A stretch of DNA of 64,000 nt from Propioniciclava sinopodophylli (GCF_004324755.1 NZ_SDMQ01000001.1:124001-188000); one strand, 5' to 3'; positions 49,713 through 59,085 are shown, counted from the first letter of the stretch. The notes: generated by a model not told the origin, from the sequence alone. Numbers and translations are program-made.

Positions 49713-51539
49713 TCACCAACCCCCGCCGCCACCTCCGCCGAAGCCGCCGCCACCGGAGAAGCCCGAGCCGCCGCTGGACCCCGCGGTCGCCGCCGTCTGG
49801 GACGCCACGGCCGCCTGCATCGACTCGCTCAGGGTGTGCGTGAGGTTGTTCATCGCCGAGGTGAAGTAGGCGCCCTGGTAGAGGCTGTGGCCCACGTACC
49901 AGTCGTCGGTCGGGGTGTAGCGCCCCTCGGCGGCCAGCTGCTCGAACACCTTGGCCCAGCGGTCCGCGACGCCGAAGATCGTCGCCCACGGCAGGTAGCG
50001 GGAGAACACGTCGATGCCCTCCTCGAACCTGATCTGGTCCGCCTCGGCGGTGCGCAGGTAGAGCTCGAAGCCCTTCGCCTGGGCGAGGACGGCAGAGCCC
50101 TCGGCGGTGCGGCGTCCGGCGCGGAACGCCAGCGGCGCGAGCACGAGCCCGGCGATGACCGGGGCGAGCCCGACCAGGCCCAGTTCGAAGGCGAAGCCGA
50201 GCACCGCGCCGATGGCCAGGCCGGCCACGACGAGGAGGGCGGCGCCGGCCAGCGCCAGCCCCTGGGCGACCTGAGGGCTGCCCTTGAACCAGCGCAGCTC
50301 GTTGGTCACCCGGTCCTGCAGGCGCTCCCGCGCCCCCGACAGGAGCTTGTGGTAGCGCTTGTGGCGTAGGTCGGAGGTGCTGACCTGGTTGCCGCGGGAG
50401 AACATCACATCGACGATGTGCCGCTCGGGCGGGGTCAGCGGATCGTCCGTGCGCCGCCGGACGAAGAGCCAGTCGGTGCCGTCCTCGACGATCTGGTAGT
50501 GCCCGCGCGCGGCCAGGTCGAGGATCGTCGCGGTCACGTCAACGTTGTCGGCGCGGGTGTCGAGCAGGACGCCGACCTCGCCCACGTGCGCGCCCGGCGG
50601 CGGCGTGAACTGCACCGCCACGGGCGTCTTCTCCGAGGCCGGACCGACGCGGGACGCCTCGCCCGGCGCGGGACGGACGCCGGGGGTCAGGCCGAGGTAG
50701 ACCTCGTCCCGGGACCAGCGGCGCGCCTTCAGCAACACGCCGCCGATGCCGAGCGCGGTCAGCGCGCCGGTCAGGCCAAGACTCAGCGGGGTCAGCGGCA
50801 CGACGTTGCCGAGGTGGTAGCGCTTCGTGAACCGGGGTTCGGCCCCGACGAAGGTGTCCACGGGGAAGCCGGCCACGACCTGGACGCCCTCGCCCGGCTC
50901 GAGCCCGCCCGCGGCGAAGCTCGCGGTGGGCCCGGCGTGGCTCGCCTTGCACGCCTGGTCGAAGCGGCTTCCGGAGAAGCAGGCGGTCTGCACCACGTCG
51001 GCGGGGCCGGTGACCCGGGCGGTGACGCTGTCGATGGGCACCTGCCAACCGGTGCCGATGACGTTCCAGTTGAACTCGGCCAGGCCGCTCGTCGCGTGGC
51101 GCGGGGCCAGCAACCCGTGTGCGGTGTAGGTGATGACGTAGGTCTGGGTGCCGCGCACGCGGGTGCCTTCGCGTCCGACCCGCAGCACCAGCGAGCCGTC
51201 CTGCGTCGTCTCCTGCGTCTCGACGGGGGCCCCGGTCGGGCTGGACACGCCGGTGATGTCGATGTCGATCATCCGCCACACGTCGGGGTCGTCGGCGACC
51301 TCCTGCTGGCGCGGCAGCGTGATGAAGGGGCCGTGCCCGGGGCTGTTGCCGAAGTGGAAGTCGAACTCGAGCCGGACGGTGCTCAGCCCGTCGGCCGCGA
51401 CGTCGACCTGGGCGTCGTAGCGGGTGATCCGCCATTCACGGGGGGTGTCGTCGTCGTCCGCGTGGGCCATGGGGCCGAGGCCCAGGACCAGCGCGAGGGT
51501 GGCAACGAGGATGCTGACGAGTCGGACGGTCCGACGCAT
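49713..51539 (-). CDS. DUF2207 predicted membrane protein
   Basis: A 608-residue protein: signal peptide (about 1-26), a beta-rich extracytoplasmic DUF2207 domain (YDAQVDVAADGLSTVRLEF onward, to about residue 235), one membrane span, a cytoplasmic winged-helix-like part, two more spans near residues 425-475, and a Gly-rich C-terminus ending in a run of glycines and a tryptophan. The family is widespread and uncharacterised. Confidence 0.82.
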   Translation of the reverse strand: MRRTVRLVSILVATLALVLGLGPMAHADDDDTPREWRITRYDAQVDVAADGLSTVRLEFDFHFGNSPGHGPFITLPRQQEVADDPDVWRMIDIDITGVSSPTGAPVETQETTQDGSLVLRVGREGTRVRGTQTYVITYTAHGLLAPRHATSGLAEFNWNVIGTGWQVPIDSVTARVTGPADVVQTACFSGSRFDQACKASHAGPTASFAAGGLEPGEGVQVVAGFPVDTFVGAEPRFTKRYHLGNVVPLTPLSLGLTGALTALGIGGVLLKARRWSRDEVYLGLTPGVRPAPGEASRVGPASEKTPVAVQFTPPPGAHVGEVGVLLDTRADNVDVTATILDLAARGHYQIVEDGTDWLFVRRRTDDPLTPPERHIVDVMFSRGNQVSTSDLRHKRYHKLLSGARERLQDRVTNELRWFKGSPQVAQGLALAGAALLVVAGLAIGAVLGFAFELGLVGLAPVIAGLVLAPLAFRAGRRTAEGSAVLAQAKGFELYLRTAEADQIRFEEGIDVFSRYLPWATIFGVADRWAKVFEQLAAEGRYTPTDDWYVGHSLYQGAYFTSAMNNLTHTLSESMQAAVASQTAATAGSSGGSGFSGGGGFGGGGGGGW

Positions 51540-51669
51540 GGGGCGCTCCTGACGATCGGGGTCCCCTCCACCGTAGCCACCCGCCCGCGGCGTCCGCTGC
51601 CGACCGAGGTCGATCTGAGGGGTTGCCCGGGGCCGGGAATGCCCCGGCCGGGCCGGGCGTTGCCCGGAG

Positions 51670-52311
51670 GTGACGAAAACGCTCGGGATCATCGGCGCCG
51701 GCAAGGTCGGCACCACGCTCGGACGCCTCGCGTTGGCCGCGGGCTGGCAGGTGCTCGTCTCCGCGAGCCCGACCCGGCCCATGCAGGCGCTGATCGTCGA
51801 GACGATGCTGCCCGGCGCCCGTCTGGTCTCCGAGGCCGAGGTCGTGGCGGGCTCCGAGGTGGTCGTGCTCGCCGTCCCGTTGTCGAAGGTGGGCACGGTC
51901 GACCTGGCCGCCCTGTCGGGCAAGGTCGTCGTCGACGCGATGAACCACTGGTACCCCGTCGACGGCGCGCACGACGCGGTCGCGGCTGCCTCCTCCTCCA
52001 GCCACTGGGTCCAGGCGCTCAACCCGGACATGCGGCTGGTGAAGTCGCTGAACCACCTCGGCTACCACGACCTGGAGAACGACGCCCGCCCCGCCGGGCA
52101 CCCCGAGCGCCGGGCCGTGGCCGCGGCGTCCGACGACGTCGAGGCGCGCGCCGCCGTCGCCGCCCTGCTGGACGACCTGGGCTTCGACCCGGTCGAGCTG
52201 CCCTTCGCCGACGGGCGCCACCTGGAGGGAGACGCCCCCGTGTTCGGGCGCTGGGTGGACGCCGACGGCCTGCGGGCCGCGGTCGAACGGTCCCGCGCCC
52301 GCGCCGCGTAG
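51670..52311 (+). CDS. NAD(P)-binding protein, F420-dependent NADP reductase-like
   Basis: A 213-residue Rossmann protein: GIIGAGKVGTTLGRLA at the N-terminus, then VVLAVPLSKV and VVDAMNHWYP, as in NADPH-F420 reductases and related ProC-like proteins. Whether it binds F420 is not visible from sequence. The GTG at 51670 gives the expected N-terminus. Its TAG stop is part of the next gene's -10 box. Confidence 0.72.
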   Translation: MTKTLGIIGAGKVGTTLGRLALAAGWQVLVSASPTRPMQALIVETMLPGARLVSEAEVVAGSEVVVLAVPLSKVGTVDLAALSGKVVVDAMNHWYPVDGAHDAVAAASSSSHWVQALNPDMRLVKSLNHLGYHDLENDARPAGHPERRAVAAASDDVEARAAVAALLDDLGFDPVELPFADGRHLEGDAPVFGRWVDADGLRAAVERSRARAA

Positions 52312-52314
52312 CCT
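52309..52314 (+). promoter_or_regulatory. -10 box TAGCCT for the PIG-L gene, using the upstream stop codon
   Basis: TAGCCT, six bases before the ATG at 52321; TAG is the stop of the F420-reductase-like gene. Confidence 0.6.
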
Positions 52315-52320
52315 GTCGGC

Positions 52321-53046
52321 ATGGACGCGCCCCGCATCGAACGGCTCCCCGACGACTTCACCCGCGTGCTGTGCGTGGTGGCCCACCCCGACGACATGGA
52401 GTACGGCGCGTCGGCGGCCGTCCGGCACTGGACCCGCCACGGCATCGAGGTCGCCTACCTGCTGCTGACCTCCGGCGAGGCGGGCATGCAGTCCCCGCCC
52501 GAGGTGGTCGGGCCGCTGCGTGCCCGCGAGCAGGCCGATGCCTGCGCGGCGGTCGGCGTCGAGCAGCTGACGATCCTCGACCACCCCGACGGCACGCTGA
52601 TGCCCACCCTCGAGTTGCGCCGCGACATCGCTCGCGTCATCCGGCAGTTCAAGCCGGACGTCGTCGTCACGGGCTCCTGGGACGTCGAGGCGCCCTGGGG
52701 CCTCAACCAGGCCGACCATCGCGCGGCCGGCCTCGCCACGCTGGACGCCTGCCGCGACGCCGACAACACGTGGGTGTTCCCGGAACTGGCCACCGACGAG
52801 GGGCTGCCCAAGTGGGGCCCGACCTGGCTGCTGGTCACCGGACCCGCCCAGCCGACGCACGGCGTCGAGGTGGACGCCGAGGACGTGGCCGCCTCGGTGG
52901 CGTCCCTGTCGGCCCACAGGGCCTACCTTGCCGACCTGCCCGACCACCCGAAGCCGGCGGAGTTCATCCCGGAGATGCTGCAGGGGCAGGGCCAAGCCCT
53001 CGGCGTCCCTCACGGGGTGCTGTTCCGCGCCCACCGCCTGCGCTGA
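52321..53046 (+). CDS. PIG-L/LmbE family deacetylase
   Basis: A 241-residue zinc deacetylase of the family that includes MshB and Mca of mycothiol metabolism. Motif AHPDDMEYG carries the zinc His-x-x-Asp-Asp; NQADHRAAG the third ligand. Shorter than MshB or Mca and without their C-terminal features, so the substrate is open. The 114 bases after it (53047-53160) hold no gene. Confidence 0.83.
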   Translation: MDAPRIERLPDDFTRVLCVVAHPDDMEYGASAAVRHWTRHGIEVAYLLLTSGEAGMQSPPEVVGPLRAREQADACAAVGVEQLTILDHPDGTLMPTLELRRDIARVIRQFKPDVVVTGSWDVEAPWGLNQADHRAAGLATLDACRDADNTWVFPELATDEGLPKWGPTWLLVTGPAQPTHGVEVDAEDVAASVASLSAHRAYLADLPDHPKPAEFIPEMLQGQGQALGVPHGVLFRAHRLR

Positions 53047-53150
53047 CCAGCGCGCGCCGGACGCCTCGGGTGGTGGGGCGCTCGCGTTCGGGCTCGAGGT
53101 GCTGATCCTGCTGCTCGCCGTCGCCTTGATGCCGCCCGCGTCATCACGGG

Positions 53151-53164
53151 CTGACCCGGGTCAG
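53151..53164. terminator. Palindrome between PIG-L and NUDIX genes
   Basis: CTGACCCGGGTCAG at 53151-53164 overlaps the NUDIX stop codon; a short shared hairpin for the convergent pair. Confidence 0.4.
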
Positions 53165-53655
53165 GCCGGCGGCATCGGCCCGAGGCCGCACTCGGGGGCG
53201 TCCGCGATCAGGACGCCCATGGCGCGGGCGTGGTCGTCGTCCAGCTCAGGGAGCGCGTCGGCGGTGAAGAAGGCCGCCTCGGTGTTCTCGCCGTCGGCCG
53301 GGTGCGGCTCGCCGGAGACCCAGAGGCACCGGAAGGTGTGGTTGATGTACTGCGTCTGGTCGCCGTTGTCGTAGGTGCGCATGTCGGTGACGTCCTGCCA
53401 CACGAGGCGTTCGACCTCGACGACGACCCCGGCCTCCTCCAGCGCCTCGCGCGCGGCGGCCTCGGCCGGATGCTCGCCCGGGTCGACGATGCCGGTGACG
53501 ACGGACCACGCACCGGAGTCGGCGCGGCGGACGAGCAGCCACTCGGGGGTGCCGTCCGGGCGGGTGCGGTGGATGCCCGCGGTGGAGCCCGAGAGCCACA
53601 GGGGGGCGGTGCCGATTCGCTCCCGCAGCTCCAGGATGAAGTCGGGCGTGCCCAT
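53161..53655 (-). CDS. NUDIX hydrolase
   Basis: A 164-residue pyrophosphohydrolase. The NUDIX box runs from GIVDPGEHPAEAA through REALEEAGV with all metal-binding glutamates. A GGAGG-type site precedes the ATG at 53655. Substrate unknown; the tRNA-Thr gene lies 25 bases upstream on the same strand. Confidence 0.85.
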   Translation of the reverse strand: MGTPDFILELRERIGTAPLWLSGSTAGIHRTRPDGTPEWLLVRRADSGAWSVVTGIVDPGEHPAEAAAREALEEAGVVVEVERLVWQDVTDMRTYDNGDQTQYINHTFRCLWVSGEPHPADGENTEAAFFTADALPELDDDHARAMGVLIADAPECGLGPMPPA

Positions 53656-53680
53656 CCAAACCCCCTCCGGGCATGAAGAG

Positions 53681-53753
53681 AGCCACCTAGCAGATTCGAA
53701 CTGCTGACCTACGCATTACGAGTGCGTTGCTCTACCAACTGAGCTAAGGTGGC
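53681..53753 (-). tRNA. tRNA-Thr (anticodon CGT)
   Basis: A 73-base cloverleaf: acceptor GCCACCT pairs with AGGTGGC, D-arm GCTC-AGTTGGTAGA-GAGC type, anticodon CGT (53720-53718), T-arm with GTTCGAATC. Discriminator base T; CCA not encoded. Reads ACG threonine codons. Confidence 0.95.
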
Positions 53754-53776
53754 GCGGCCCCGCGGACCGAGGCCAC

Positions 53777-53806
53777 ACTCTAGCAACTCGGGCCCGCAGC
53801 GTGAAA
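53777..53806 (-). promoter_or_regulatory. Promoter of tRNA-Thr
   Basis: On the minus strand TTTCAC, an 18-base spacer and TAGAGT (53782-53777), 23 bases before the mature tRNA 5' end. Confidence 0.5.
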
Positions 53807-53816
53807 CCGGGGCGGA

Positions 53817-54650
53817 TCAGGCGGCGCGGGCGTCCGCGCGGCGGGCGCGGAAGCCGTGGTCGACCGACCAGCCGCCGCCACCGACCAGCAGGAACAGCAG
53901 GCCGACGGCGACCAGCAGCAGCTCCAGCTCGCCGGTGAAGCCGGCCTGTCCGGCCGTGAACGGGCTCCACGGGCCCCAGAGCACGAAGCCCAGCGCGCCG
54001 CCGGCCACCAGCATGAGGCCGAGCCCCGCGACGCGGGTGAGCAGGCCGAACACCAGCGCGATGGCGATGGCCACCTCGGCCGCCCCGAGCATGATCGCCA
54101 TGATGCTCGGCGCGGGGATCACGGTGTTCTGGATCAGCTCGGTCGTGGCCGGCAGGTTGAGCAGGTGGTACAGGCCACGGATGCCGACGATGGCGGCGAC
54201 GACGAGGCGCAGCAGGAACAGGCCCAGCGAGCCGGCGAACTTGTCGTTGCTGCGCTGGATCACGGTCAGGGTCTCGGTGCGCACGGGCAGCTCGGACACC
54301 GCGGTGGCGCCGGCGGCGACCGGGGCAGCCGCGGTGTCCGCGGCAGGGGCCGCGTGGAACTGCGGCTCCGGCTCGGGGGCCGGCGCGAGGGCGGCGAGGC
54401 GGGCCTCGCGGCGGGCGGCACGCTCGGCGACCAGGCGCTCGCGCTCGGCGTCGGCCTGGGCGCGGGCGGCGTCGACGCGCTCGTCGGAGGCGTCATGGTA
54501 AACGGCGTCGGTGCGCTCAGCCTCGGCGCGCTCGGCCTCGACCTGCGTGGCGGCGGTGGCCCCGGTGCGCTCCTGCGCGGGCTCGGTCGTATCCGCATCC
54601 CACGCGTCGCGCGACGACTCGTCGTATCCGTCGGTTCGGTTGTCGACCAT
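53817..54650 (-). CDS. DoxX-family membrane protein with long charged N-terminus
   Basis: A 277-residue protein. Residues 1-130 are hydrophilic and rich in Ala, Glu, Arg and Asp with a likely helical stretch (about 50-95); the C-terminal half has four membrane spans of the DoxX type (RLVVAAIVGIRGLYHLLNLP, later GLLTRVAGLGLMLVAGG). AAGGA lies before the ATG at 54650. DoxX proteins of actinobacteria have been linked to redox stress; the role here is unknown. Confidence 0.78.
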   Translation of the reverse strand: MVDNRTDGYDESSRDAWDADTTEPAQERTGATAATQVEAERAEAERTDAVYHDASDERVDAARAQADAERERLVAERAARREARLAALAPAPEPEPQFHAAPAADTAAAPVAAGATAVSELPVRTETLTVIQRSNDKFAGSLGLFLLRLVVAAIVGIRGLYHLLNLPATTELIQNTVIPAPSIMAIMLGAAEVAIAIALVFGLLTRVAGLGLMLVAGGALGFVLWGPWSPFTAGQAGFTGELELLLVAVGLLFLLVGGGGWSVDHGFRARRADARAA

Positions 54651-54728
54651 GGGGAAGTCCTTTGCTGGCAGGGGCATACGTCCATGCCCATGCTCCCAAA
54701 GGCTCCCCCCGATGCCGGGGAGCGACAC

Positions 54729-55889
54729 TCACGCCGCGTGGAGGCTGATCATCAGCGACTCCATGGCCAGCAGCGGGGCGACGTTGGTCTCCAACGCCTC
54801 GCGGCAGGTGAGGATCGCGTCGAGCCTGGCGATCGTCTGCTCGGGGTGGGTGCGTCGCGCGACGGTGGTCAGGTCGACCGCCAGGTCGGCGTTGATCAGC
54901 CGCTGGGTCGCCTTGGTCTGCAGCGCGAACACGTCCCGGTAGTAGCCGGTGAGCTCGGTCAGCACCCGGTCGAGCGCGTCGCGCTGGAGGCGCTTGGCGC
55001 GGGCCTTCTGCTGATCCTCCAGGTCGCGGAGCGCGGCCTGGGCGTGTCGGGGGCGGGCGCCCTTCGCGGTCATGCCGAGCGCCTCGGACAGCGCAGCGCG
55101 CTCACGGGCGTCGATCGCCTCCGTCGAGGCCGTGGCCTCCTCGGACGCCGCGGCCACCAGATTGGCGGCCGCCTGGAGGCAGGCCCCGAGCGTGGTCAGC
55201 TGGGCGGGGATGTGCAGGATCTCGCTGCGGCGGCGCCGCGCGTCCTCGTTGCGGGCGATGGCGCGGGCGCGGCCCACGTGGCCCTGCGCGACGCGGGCGG
55301 CGTGGGCGGCCATCTCGCTGGGGACGCCGTCGCGCTGCTCCAGCAGCTGGGCGATGGCGGTCTCGCTCGGGGTGGCGAGCTCGACGCGGCGGCAGCGCGA
55401 GCGGATGGTGACGATGACGTCCTCGGGCGTGGGGGCGCAGAGCACCCAGACGGTGCGCGGCGCGGGCTCCTCGATGGCCTTCAGCAGGGCGTCCGCCCCG
55501 CGCTCGGTGACGCGGTCGGCGTCCTCGACGACGAGCACCTGCCGCCCGCCCAGCGTGGGCGCCATGGCCGCGCGGCGGACGAGGTCGCGCACCTCGTCGA
55601 CGCCGATGGAGAGTTGCTCGGTGCGCACCAGCGTCACGTCGGGGTGGGCCCCCGAGAGCGCGGTGCGGCAGGCGGTGCACGCACCGCAGCCGCCGCGCTC
55701 GCACTGCAGGGCGGCCGCGAAGGCCTTGGCGGCGTTCGAGCGGCCCGAGCCTGGCGGGCCGGTGACGAGCCAGGCGTGCGTCATCGCGTGCCGCTCGCCG
55801 GTGACGGCCCGGCGCAGCACCTCGACGGCCCGCTCCTGGCCGACGAGCTCGGCCCAGACCCCGGAGCCGGCGGGTGGTGAGGTGGTCAC
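54729..55889 (-). CDS. holB: DNA polymerase III subunit delta'
   Basis: Clamp-loader subunit. It has 386 residues. P-loop-like GPPGSGRSNAA (the catalytic lysine is changed, as normal for delta'), zinc finger CERGGCGACTAC, and VVEDADRVTERGADALLKAIEEP. The GTG start at 55889 overlaps the tmk stop (GTGA); tmk-holB is a common arrangement. Confidence 0.92.
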   Translation of the reverse strand: MTTSPPAGSGVWAELVGQERAVEVLRRAVTGERHAMTHAWLVTGPPGSGRSNAAKAFAAALQCERGGCGACTACRTALSGAHPDVTLVRTEQLSIGVDEVRDLVRRAAMAPTLGGRQVLVVEDADRVTERGADALLKAIEEPAPRTVWVLCAPTPEDVIVTIRSRCRRVELATPSETAIAQLLEQRDGVPSEMAAHAARVAQGHVGRARAIARNEDARRRRSEILHIPAQLTTLGACLQAAANLVAAASEEATASTEAIDARERAALSEALGMTAKGARPRHAQAALRDLEDQQKARAKRLQRDALDRVLTELTGYYRDVFALQTKATQRLINADLAVDLTTVARRTHPEQTIARLDAILTCREALETNVAPLLAMESLMISLHAA

Positions 55890-56611
55890 TCGGACAGCCT
55901 GCCGGGCTCGTCCGACACTTCTTCCTCGTCGGGGGTGCGCTCGGGGTCGAACAGCGCCGACAGCAGCCCGCGGCGTCCGACCTCGTGACCACGCTCGGGG
56001 TGCTCGATGAGCTCGGCCACCCGCTCGCGGATGCGCTCGGCCAGCGCCGTGATCGGGTCGCGGGCGGGCAGGACCAGGTACCGCTCGGGGTGTCGCTCGG
56101 CCAGCTCGAGGAAGCCGGCCCGGACGCGCTCGTGGAACGCGGCGCCGGCGGACTCCATCCGGTCGTGCTCGTCGATGCCACCCAGGCCCGTCTCGGGGGC
56201 GAGGTCGAGCAGGACGGTGAGGTCGGGGCGCAGGTCGTCGGTGCCCCACCAGTTGATGCGCTCGACCTCGCCCACGTCGAGGATGCGGCCGGCACCCTGG
56301 TAGGCGAGCGTCGAGTCGACGTAGCGGTCGCACACGACCACCGCCCCGCGCTCAAGGGCCGGGCGGACGATGGAGTGGACGTGCTGGGCCTTGTCGGCGG
56401 CGAAGAGCAGCGCCTCGGCGCGCGGGGCGAGGTTCTCGGTCGCCCGCGACAGCAGGATCTGGCGGATCTGCGCGTTCACCGGGCCGTCGCCGGGTTCGAA
56501 GGTCCTGACGACCTCCCGCCCCTGGTCGGAGAGCCAGTCGGCCAGCAGTCCGGCCTGGGTCGACTTGCCGACGCCGTCGCCGCCCTCGAACACCACGAAT
56601 GCTCCCTGCAC
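55886..56611 (-). CDS. tmk: Thymidylate kinase
   Basis: Phosphorylates dTMP to dTDP. It has 241 residues. P-loop FEGGDGVGKSTQ, DR-Y motif CDRYVDSTLAYQG, and a C-terminal extension of about 25 residues. An ATG at 56620 would add three residues, but that codon is inside the -10 box TAGGAT (56624-56619). The GTG at 56611 lies seven bases after the box and puts the P-loop at the usual distance from the N-terminus, so it is used. Confidence 0.92.
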   Translation of the reverse strand: MQGAFVVFEGGDGVGKSTQAGLLADWLSDQGREVVRTFEPGDGPVNAQIRQILLSRATENLAPRAEALLFAADKAQHVHSIVRPALERGAVVVCDRYVDSTLAYQGAGRILDVGEVERINWWGTDDLRPDLTVLLDLAPETGLGGIDEHDRMESAGAAFHERVRAGFLELAERHPERYLVLPARDPITALAERIRERVAELIEHPERGHEVGRRGLLSALFDPERTPDEEEVSDEPGRLSE

Positions 56612-56618
56612 GCCGTTC

Positions 56619-56624
56619 ATCCTA
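56619..56624 (-). promoter_or_regulatory. -10 box TAGGAT for tmk-holB
   Basis: TAGGAT, seven bases before the GTG at 56611. Divergent from the katA promoter, whose -35 begins 16 bases away. Confidence 0.6.
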
Positions 56625-56639
56625 GGCGCAGCGCGGTAG

Positions 56640-56665
56640 GGAATAACGCGTGTGCGAAAGCTGTT
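56640..56665 (+). promoter_or_regulatory. SigR/SigH-type promoter of katA (GGAAT-N18-GTT)
   Basis: GGAAT (56640-56644), exactly 18 bases, then GTT (56663-56665), about 55 bases before the katA ATG. A full match to the thiol-oxidative stress ECF sigma pattern. Confidence 0.7.
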
Positions 56666-56720
56666 GGAGAGGTGGGAGCCTGTCTACGACAAGCCACTGA
56701 CGTGCACGGAAGGAATCATC

Positions 56721-58226
56721 ATGACCATTTCCCGTACCTCCGGCGGCGCTCCCGTCGAGAGCGACGCGCATTCCCTGAGCATCGGCTCCAACGGGCCGCT
56801 CCTGCTGCACGACGTGCACCTGGTCGAGACCTTGGCGCACTTCAACCGCGAGAACGTGGTCGAGCGTCGCCCGCACGCGAAGGGCGCCGGCGCGTTCGGC
56901 ACCTTCACGGTCACCCAGGACGTGTCGAAGTGGACGAAGGCGGCCGTGTTCCAGCCGGGCACCACCACCAAGACGCTGCTGCGCTTCTCGACCGTCGCCG
57001 GTGAGCTGGGCTCCCCCGACACCTGGCGCGACGTCCGTGGCTTCTCGCTGCGCCACTACACGACGGAGGGCAACCTCGACATCGTCGGCAACAACACCCC
57101 GATCTTCTTCCTCCGCGACCCGATGAAGTTCCCGCACTTCATCCGCTCGCAGAAGCGGCTCGCCTCCAACGGCCTGCGCGACGCCGACATGCAGTGGGAC
57201 TTCTGGACCCTCTCCCCCGAGTCGGCCCACCAGGTCACCTACCTCATGGGAGACCGCGGCCTGCCGAAGACGTGGCGCAACATGAACGGCTACGGCTCCC
57301 ACACCTACCAGTGGGTCAACGAGACCGGCGAGCGCTTCTGGGTGAAGTTCCACTACCACACCCAGCAGGGCATGGAGTTCCTCTCCAACGAGGAGGCCAC
57401 CAAGCTCGCGGGCGAGGACGCGGAGTTCCACCGTCGCGACCTGTGGGAGGCCATCGAGCGCGGCGACTTCCCGAAGTGGACGCTGTCGGTCCAGGTCATG
57501 CCGTACGAGGAGGCCAAGACCTACCGCTTCAACCCGTTCGACCTCACCAAGGTCTGGCCGCACGGGGACTACCCGCTGCACGAGGTCGGCGTCCTGGAGC
57601 TCAACAAGAACCCGGACAACTTCTTCGCCCAGATCGAGCAGGCCGCCTTCGCGCCGTCCAACATGGTGCCCGGCATGGGTGTGTCCCCCGACAAGATGCT
57701 GCTCGGCCGCGTCTTCGGCTACGCGGACGCCCAGCGCTACCGCATCGGCCCGAACTTCCACCAGCTCCCGGTCAACCAGCCCCAAGGCGTCGAGGGCGGC
57801 TTCGAGGCCGTCAACCAGTGGATGTTCGACGGCAACCAGGCGTACCACCACTCCGGTACCGCCCCGGTCTACGCCCCGAACTCCCTCGGCCGTGAGTCGG
57901 CCCAGGAGTTCCAGGGGACGGTGCCCGAGGGCTGGGAGGCCGACGGCGAGATGGTGCGCCAGGCCTACGCCCTCCACGCCGAGGACGACGACTTCGGCCA
58001 GGCCGGCACGCTCGTGCGCGAGGTCTTCGACGATGCGCAGCGCGACCGCCTCGTGGAGACCCTGACAGGCGCCCTGGGCGGCATCAAGCGCGCCGAGGTC
58101 TACGAGCGGGCCATCTGGTATTGGAAGTCGGTCGACGAGACCATCGGAACCCGCGTCGACGAGGCCGTCAAGGCCGGCCGCGACGAGGAGACCGTGCCGG
58201 GCATGGGCGTCGAGCGCGAGGCCTGA
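56721..58226 (+). CDS. katA: Monofunctional haem catalase
   Basis: Degrades hydrogen peroxide. It has 501 residues, a clade-3 (small-subunit) size. Distal histidine in [12 protein letters not shown], distal asparagine in [10 protein letters not shown], and the proximal haem-ligand tyrosine in [16 protein letters not shown]. The ATG at 56721 has GGAAGGA six bases upstream. Probably induced by oxidative stress through the SigR-type promoter. No Fur-type repressor is adjacent. Confidence 0.95.
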   Translation: MTISRTSGGAPVESDAHSLSIGSNGPLLLHDVHLVETLAHFNRENVVERRPHAKGAGAFGTFTVTQDVSKWTKAAVFQPGTTTKTLLRFSTVAGELGSPDTWRDVRGFSLRHYTTEGNLDIVGNNTPIFFLRDPMKFPHFIRSQKRLASNGLRDADMQWDFWTLSPESAHQVTYLMGDRGLPKTWRNMNGYGSHTYQWVNETGERFWVKFHYHTQQGMEFLSNEEATKLAGEDAEFHRRDLWEAIERGDFPKWTLSVQVMPYEEAKTYRFNPFDLTKVWPHGDYPLHEVGVLELNKNPDNFFAQIEQAAFAPSNMVPGMGVSPDKMLLGRVFGYADAQRYRIGPNFHQLPVNQPQGVEGGFEAVNQWMFDGNQAYHHSGTAPVYAPNSLGRESAQEFQGTVPEGWEADGEMVRQAYALHAEDDDFGQAGTLVREVFDDAQRDRLVETLTGALGGIKRAEVYERAIWYWKSVDETIGTRVDEAVKAGRDEETVPGMGVEREA

Positions 58227-58238
58227 TCCCTCAACCCC

Positions 58239-58271
58239 CGACGGGGCCGTCCCTCCGGGGCGGCCCCGTCG
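58239..58271. terminator. Bidirectional terminator between katA and fdhD
   Basis: An 11-base perfect stem (58239-58249 with 58261-58271) and 11-base loop, 12 bases after the katA stop and seven before the fdhD stop. Confidence 0.8.
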
Positions 58272-58278
58272 TCGCGTC

Positions 58279-59085
58279 TCAGCCCAGCGTGATGCGCTTC
58301 GCGTGGGCGTAGAGGTTCATCCGGTCCCCCCGGACGAACCCGGCCAGCGTCACCCCGGACGCCTCCGCCACGTCGACCGCCAGCGACGAGGGCGCCGAGA
58401 CCCCGGCCAGCACGGGCACGCCCGCCAGCGCCGCCTTCTGGGCGAGCTCGAAGCTCGTCCGCCCCGACACCATCAGCAAGCACCCCCGGGCGGGGCGGCG
58501 TCCGTTCATGAGCGCCCAGCCGAGCACCTTGTCGGTGGCGTTGTGGCGTCCGACGTCCTCGCGGGCGACGAGCAGGCTGCCGTCCGCCTCGAACAGCGCG
58601 ACGCCGTGCAGGCCGCCGGTGGCCGAGAACGTGCGCTGGGCCTCGCGCAGCAGGCCGGGCAGCCGCAGCAGGGTCGCCCCGGACACGCGGACGTCATCGG
58701 CGGCGACGTCGAAGGGCAGGTCCTGGCGCAGGGCGTCCAGGGTCGGCGTGCCGCAGACGCCGCAGGACGCCGTGGTCGTGGTCGCCCGCGTCCGCTCGTG
58801 CGGGGGCGCGACGCCCTCGGCAAGACGGACCTCCAGCACGTCGAACCGGTTGCGCGGGAAGCGCGCGGTGGCGATGTCCTCGGCTCGGGCGACGATGCCC
58901 TCGGCGGCCAGCAGCCCGTGGACGAGCTCGATGTCGTGCCCGGGCGTCCGCATGGTCACCATGAACGGGGCGCCGTTGACGCGAATCTCCAGTGGCTCCT
59001 CGACTGCGAGGGCGTCCGACCGGGCCTCGCCGCCGGGGTGGTCGGCGTCGACGGCGACGATGCGGCGGCGGACGTGGCGGCTCAC
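58279..59085 (-). CDS. fdhD: Formate dehydrogenase accessory sulfurtransferase FdhD
   Basis: Transfers sulfur from IscS to the molybdenum cofactor, needed for formate dehydrogenase activity. It has 268 residues. The CGVC motif is at residues 108-111; GGLHGVALF and REDVGRHNATDKVLG follow. The GTG start overlaps the selB stop (GTGA), which ties formate dehydrogenase maturation to selenocysteine insertion. Confidence 0.93.
   Translation of the reverse strand: MSRHVRRRIVAVDADHPGGEARSDALAVEEPLEIRVNGAPFMVTMRTPGHDIELVHGLLAAEGIVARAEDIATARFPRNRFDVLEVRLAEGVAPPHERTRATTTTASCGVCGTPTLDALRQDLPFDVAADDVRVSGATLLRLPGLLREAQRTFSATGGLHGVALFEADGSLLVAREDVGRHNATDKVLGWALMNGRRPARGCLLMVSGRTSFELAQKAALAGVPVLAGVSAPSSLAVDVAEASGVTLAGFVRGDRMNLYAHAKRITLG

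Noticed and set aside
53047-53160. A short hydrophobic frame (ALAFGLEVLILLLAVALM) after the PIG-L gene
   Set aside because: Too short, no start signal, and the gap is explained by the shared palindrome between convergent genes; at most an unrecognisable remnant.
53681-53753. tRNA-Thr as an integration site for a mobile element
   Set aside because: No integrase, no repeated tRNA 3' end and ordinary neighbours on both sides.
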